From the NCBI RefSeq assembly GCF_000002235.5, contig NW_022145549.1, positions 994,501 through 1,058,500 of the forward strand: a stretch of DNA of 64,000 bases. The letters are read 5' to 3'. The position numbers and the translations under genes are program-made. The notes under the pieces are model-generated. The model was not told the DNA's origin and made no database searches. It saw only the letters and a list, made by a program, of their open reading frames with translations. This document shows, piece by piece, positions 63,146-64,000 of the stretch. Within the stretch, counting starts at the first letter, position 1. The number at the start of each line of letters is the position of its first letter. This stretch comes from Strongylocentrotus purpuratus. Its lineage: Eukaryota; Echinodermata; Echinoidea; Camarodonta; Strongylocentrotidae.

Positions 63146-64000
63146 AGAATGTATACTATTATCTGATCTATTATTTTTAAATTATTTTTAAAATAATTCC
63201 ACAAATTGGGGAAAAACAAAAATATTCCAACTTTATGAGCGACAGTGTACCTTTGTTTTTATTGTTGATATTTTAATAGATAGAACGTTCTCTTTTTAAG
63301 TGTGGTTTATTCTACACTGCTATCACCATGATTACTCTACTTTACTTTTCAATATTTCGGCATATATCTCCAGTTGCTCTCTTTTGTATTTTTCATCACT
63401 GTCGTTTAATGTTGTTTGATTTCTTATGTCAAACTTCCCTAGTATAACAAAGGTAACAAGTTCCTGACGTTGGTCATGAAATTAGGTGATCGAAAATTGG
63501 AGAATTGCAAACATTAGTCTTTTAATTTTTAAGATTTCTGTTTCGTACAGTAAATACATTGGTCAGAAACCTCTCAAGTACAAATAAATCAAAATTAGTT
63601 GAGCGTCAAAACGATCTTACGGATGATTCATGAACGTTGAAAGAAGAGATGTTGACCGTTGATAACTCAAATAATTAATACTTGTTCAGATAATGTTCAG
63701 GTTACGTCGTTCAGATTACGCAGTTTTGAATGTCTGGACTGTCAAATTGTAAAGGATGTTTAATTAATCGTAAGTTTCATGATGTGCTTATACCATTCTT
63801 AAAACTTCATCCAAACCTGACCACTCACTTCATTCAAACTTACCAAAGCAATCCATTATCCATTGTCTACAGGATGTCCATAATCTATTAAACTCACACT
63901 TCTTTGAAAATTTATCTTACACCATGTAAATTTGTTTGTATTGTTCCAATTAGGATTTCCAAGATTCATTCAAATAAAGTATATATTACTTCGATCACCC

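Larger units (their letters stand above)
62609..63249. mobile_element. Mariner-like MITE with 103-bp inverted repeats, TA target duplication
   Basis: Arms 62611-62713 and 63145-63247 are inverted copies starting CACTGTCGCTCATAAAGTTG. TA flanks both ends. The paralogous site in block I units reads GCACATACTTTTGC with a single TA, a direct empty site. No transposase is encoded (637 bp). A TTAA-flanked inverted-repeat element (62836-63145) and a tRNA-like segment lie inside. Confidence 0.88.
60858..64000. repeat. EGF array right part, interrupted by MITEs
   Basis: Repeat-unit sequence resumes at 60858 (ACCCATGCTTTGATTTC), continues through EGF-2 and EGF-1, and runs to the window edge. From 63.26 to 63.71 kb it matches block I spacer; from about 63.71 kb it matches block III spacer. 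Two MITEs interrupt it (61688-61893 and 62609-63249). Confidence 0.8.

Overview
The window looks like nuclear DNA of an animal, most likely a marine invertebrate deuterostome such as an echinoderm. The reasons are AT-rich introns, GT/AG-spliced exons of a multidomain EGF/sushi/transmembrane protein, a CR1-type LINE with a PHD-finger ORF1, tRNA-derived SINEs and many TTAA-flanked MITEs. The species assignment is inference. I see no bacterial-style operon, rRNA gene, functional tRNA gene or CRISPR array.

Layout. Positions 1-14.4 kb hold no host gene I can support: they contain MITEs with terminal inverted repeats, a LINE relic, poly-C/poly-G tracts, minisatellites, a SINE and two adjacent hairpins. 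Positions 14.48-25.31 kb are a tandem array of six units of about 1.6-1.9 kb, each apparently built from about five diverged subunits of roughly 360 bp, with mosaic near-identity between non-adjacent units. From 26.8 kb to beyond the right edge, one gene runs on the minus strand. Read in transcript order (right to left) it has 17 single-exon EGF domains (62.1 to 34.3 kb), a 36-bp microexon, a sushi/CCP exon, two exons of a SEA-like region with an RRKR site, a cysteine-rich EGF-like exon, an exon with a nine-aspartate run and a transmembrane helix, and a terminal exon for a Ser-rich cytoplasmic tail. Every exon junction I could test agrees in phase, giving about 910 residues in the window. The 5' end (promoter, signal peptide) lies outside.

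The EGF part of the gene is itself a tandem array. About 2.2-kb units carry EGF-14 to EGF-17, a 465-bp duplication carries EGF-12 and EGF-13, and a dimeric 2.4-kb higher-order repeat (about 1346 + 1055 bp) carries EGF-3 to EGF-11. Each EGF exon is symmetric (phase 1-1), so units can be gained, lost or skipped without breaking the frame. A nearly full-length CR1-like LINE (55.62-60.86 kb, plus strand) sits in the intron between EGF-3 and EGF-2, and a mariner-like MITE and a TTAA MITE sit in other units. Paralogous units show the empty sites, which gives direct evidence of the insertion events and their target duplications.

The main candidate for something undescribed is this EGF-exon amplification: a membrane protein whose ectodomain length and sequence could vary by exon copy number, homogenisation and possibly alternative splicing. 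All of this was read by eye; alignments, RNA data and database searches were not available.
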